Source: an uncultured Peptoniphilus sp. (GTDB taxonomy: Bacteria; Bacillota; Clostridia; Tissierellales; Peptoniphilaceae). Taken from it: DNA of 15,023 bases. Below, in pieces: positions 13,354 to 15,023 of this stretch (position 1 is the first letter of the stretch; each line of letters opens with the position of its first letter). Made by a program: the position numbers and the translations under genes. The stretch covers positions 1 through 15,023 of the forward strand of contig CABTWG010000028.1 of the NCBI GenBank assembly GCA_902488455.1, written 5' to 3'. The notes below the pieces were generated by a model, which was not told the DNA's origin, ran no database searches, and worked only from the letters and a program-made list of their open reading frames with translations.

Positions 13354-13354
13354 C

Positions 13355-13391
13355 AAAAAACCCCTCCATCCTTATTTTGGATTTTGGGGTT
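13355..13391 (-). terminator. Terminator-like hairpin at the IS3 left end, sequestering the orfA ribosome binding site
   Basis: On the minus strand AACCCC (13391-13386) pairs with GGGGTT (13364-13359) and ATCC (13382-13379) with GGAT (13371-13368), followed by a U-run (13360-13355). The 3' arm contains the GGAGGGG site of orfA. It lies where transcripts from the L,D-transpeptidase gene would enter the element, and no other terminator for that gene is seen. Confidence 0.6.
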
Positions 13392-13421
13392 CAGGTCAAT
13401 CTCTCTGAGACTAGTTTAATA

Positions 13422-14795
13422 TTATTTAATTGTTGTAAAGTTTTGGTCACTTGAATCATACACTACAACCGGCGTGCCAACCTTTACTTTTTCGAAGAGA
13501 TCCTTCATAAGTTCCGGTGGTGTATTGACGCAGCCATGAGATCCTCTAGTTAAGTAGATCTTGCCGCCGTATTCACTTCTCCATGTAGAATCGTGAATTC
13601 CACAACCCGACCAGTTAAATGGCATCCAATAATCCACATGGGATTCATATGTCTCTCCAGTTAAGAATCTGTCCTTTTCGCGGGACCACACCCTGCCAGT
13701 TCCAGTAGGAGTGCCGTTATCCTTGCTAGGATTTCCCGTTACGACGTCCGTTTCCATTACGAGTTTACCTTCTTGGTAGTACCACATATGTTGACGACCA
13801 AGGTCAATCTCTATATAACTTTTCCCGATATCCGATCCGTCACGAGACATAGCGGTTAGTTTATATACAGGCTCTATGTGTTTAGATTCCATAGATGCTA
13901 GGGATTCTACGATCAGGTTCTTAGTATTTTCAATATCAGTAAGCCATCCGTAGATTCCGCCCTTTACCACTGTAAGTCCAAGACCAGTTGCATAGAAAGT
14001 CCTGTCTGTTTTGTAAGTGTCGTACTTCCTCGAAAGCATCTTCGCAAACTCCAAGGCTTTTCCCTCATTTGGAACTATGCTGTCGCCGTTAAAATCATAC
14101 ATCTGAGCTAGTTCATTGCCAGAGAGTTTCTCTTCGGTGCTTCCAATCTCTACCACAATTTCATTGCCAGAAACCTTATTATAATTATCTCTTGCTTCGA
14201 TTAAAGCCTTGTCATTTTCAAAAATCTCTGGATCCATATATAGTTTATTCTCTTCTAAATTGACTTCAATCTTGCCTTCTAAGATCTCTTTATTTACTAG
14301 CTTTTTAAATTCATCAATAGAAAATGTCGTTCCCAAATCTTCCTTTACGATCATGAATTTATCTCCAACATAGTCTATAGTTGCATCAACTGGAGGCTTC
14401 ATATTCTTCACTTGATCTAGAGCATCAATCTTCTCACTTAAGAGATTTTCGCTAAAGTAAACAGTGTGAGGCGCATCTATATTTTTAGGAACGAGCATAG
14501 ATATAAACCAGTAGAAAGGATTTTGAAAAATATCGCTGTCCTTTAGTTCATCTGTATAGTCTATGTCAGACCCAAGGATTTCCTCACGTTTTTCTCTACC
14601 GATGATTTCAATTTTGTAGTTATCACTTAAATCTTTGTAGTTTCTGTCCAGTACACTTATCTCAGTAAGACTGAAATCATGTCCGTTAATAGTAGTGCCT
14701 GGAAGGAAATATTTTGAAAATAAAAATACTCCCCCTATATATAAAAGAAGTATCACTCCTATGATTATTATTAAAGATTTCTTAATAGCTTTCAT
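13422..14795 (-). CDS. Membrane-anchored L,D-transpeptidase (YkuD domain) with PG-binding-4-type N-terminal region
   Basis: A 457-aa cell-wall enzyme expected to form 3-3 cross-links or attach proteins to peptidoglycan outside the membrane. A short basic N-terminus and one membrane segment (~6-27) anchor it. PGTTINGHDFSLTEI (~32-46) begins a PG-binding-4-like region, a domain often found N-terminal to YkuD in Firmicutes. The YkuD catalytic domain spans ~327-446 and includes TGNPSKDNGTPTGTG, GIHDSTWRSEYGG (His401) and the active-site SHGCVN (His420, Cys422). The start at 14795 has GGAGG at 14805-14801. A longer frame from 14807 begins inside that site and is rejected. The nearest terminator-like structure is in the adjacent IS3 remnant, which suggests the insertion now ends this transcript. 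Confidence 0.92.
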   Translation of the reverse strand: MKAIKKSLIIIIGVILLLYIGGVFLFSKYFLPGTTINGHDFSLTEISVLDRNYKDLSDNYKIEIIGREKREEILGSDIDYTDELKDSDIFQNPFYWFISMLVPKNIDAPHTVYFSENLLSEKIDALDQVKNMKPPVDATIDYVGDKFMIVKEDLGTTFSIDEFKKLVNKEILEGKIEVNLEENKLYMDPEIFENDKALIEARDNYNKVSGNEIVVEIGSTEEKLSGNELAQMYDFNGDSIVPNEGKALEFAKMLSRKYDTYKTDRTFYATGLGLTVVKGGIYGWLTDIENTKNLIVESLASMESKHIEPVYKLTAMSRDGSDIGKSYIEIDLGRQHMWYYQEGKLVMETDVVTGNPSKDNGTPTGTGRVWSREKDRFLTGETYESHVDYWMPFNWSGCGIHDSTWRSEYGGKIYLTRGSHGCVNTPPELMKDLFEKVKVGTPVVVYDSSDQNFTTIK

Positions 14796-14982
14796 TACTA
14801 CCTCCATAGTTAAGTTTAGCAGAGGCGTATGTTATTTTCTATATATTTTTAAAAATGTAAATAATTTTTAACTCTTTGGAGAGTGGTTTTGTGTTTGAGT
14901 TTTTGTTAGAGAAGTTTTGCAAGTAGATCTCCATTTGGCGTGATAAGACTTAGATGAATCAGTTGCATAGGCTAGGGCTATT

Positions 14983-15023
14983 GAGGTTATACCCGTTCGA
15001 CTCGGAAATAAATTTCCTCGCTC
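14983..15023 (-). repeat. Dispersed repeat unit, copy E (cut by window edge)
   Basis: GAGGTTATACCCGTTCGACT followed by CGGAAATAAATTTCC and TCGCTC matches the inverse of the 78-bp unit (GGGTTATACTCATTCGACTAC ... CCGCTC when split into its parts). The central hairpin has different arms (GGAAAT/ATTTCC) but is still palindromic. The unit would continue beyond 15023. Confidence 0.6.

Larger units (their letters stand above)
12977..13399 (-). mobile_element. Internally deleted IS3-family element
   Basis: The ends are inverted: TCGACCTGAACCCG at 12977-12990, and on the other strand TTGACCTGAACCCC from 13399 inward. The ~423-bp interior carries the start of an orfA fused to the middle of an orfB (see the pseudogene). 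Intact IS3 elements are about 1.2-1.5 kb, so roughly two-thirds is missing. No target-site duplication is evident. The left end contains a terminator-like hairpin (13355-13391). Confidence 0.75.

Overview
The window looks like chromosomal DNA of a low-GC Gram-positive anaerobe. GGAGG-type ribosome binding sites precede most genes, sigma-A-like promoters and Rho-independent terminators are clear, and HPr kinase, a YitT-family protein and an exported copper-amine-oxidase-like stalk domain point to Firmicutes. My best guess is a Tissierellia/Peptoniphilaceae-type organism (Peptoniphilus or Anaerococcus relatives); that placement is inference from overall protein flavour, not a database result.

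Layout, left to right. (1) 1-1100: the 3' end of an IS30-family transposase, then on the minus strand a complete tRNA-Lys(CUU) unit (consensus promoter, tRNA, terminator) and a YqeC-like P-loop protein. (2) 1106-2840: an exported stalk-domain/glutaredoxin fusion (+) converges on a YitT-family membrane protein (-) across a shared terminator. Upstream of yitT lies a strong minus-strand promoter and a ~200-nt structured RNA ending in a terminator whose 5' arm can pair instead with the RNA's 5' region, as in a riboswitch or attenuator. (3) 2840-3253: non-coding, built of dispersed repeats. (4) 3254-7846: a minus-strand operon pepP-uvrC-hprK with two 4-nt ATGA overlaps, its own promoter and terminator. 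(5) 7850-8565: a second repeat-rich gap with a 288-bp element bounded by inverted repeats and carrying two 78-bp units. (6) 8566-10031: membrane-anchored HtrA protease with a hydrophilic acidic/Gln-rich tail. (7) 10174-12579: a two-gene minus operon, MBOAT acyltransferase plus SGNH-fold partner, likely O-acylating a surface polymer. (8) 12709-13400: an unlisted 57-codon gene for a strongly basic Phe-rich small protein (+), then an internally deleted IS3-family element. (9) 13422-14795: a membrane-anchored L,D-transpeptidase; the window ends inside another copy of the dispersed repeat.

How the genes relate: envelope functions dominate (HtrA quality control, MBOAT/SGNH acylation, L,D-transpeptidase cross-linking, exported glutaredoxin-like protein), alongside core genes (uvrC, hprK, pepP, tRNA-Lys). 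Mobile or repeat DNA sits in nearly every long gap. The most interesting items are the structured leader upstream of yitT, the 57-aa gene, and the repeat family in which hairpin arms differ between copies but remain palindromic. Several start codons were placed downstream of the longest possible frame because a GGAGG-type site lies inside the longer frame; hprK, htrA, the SGNH gene, the L,D-transpeptidase and yqeC are affected.
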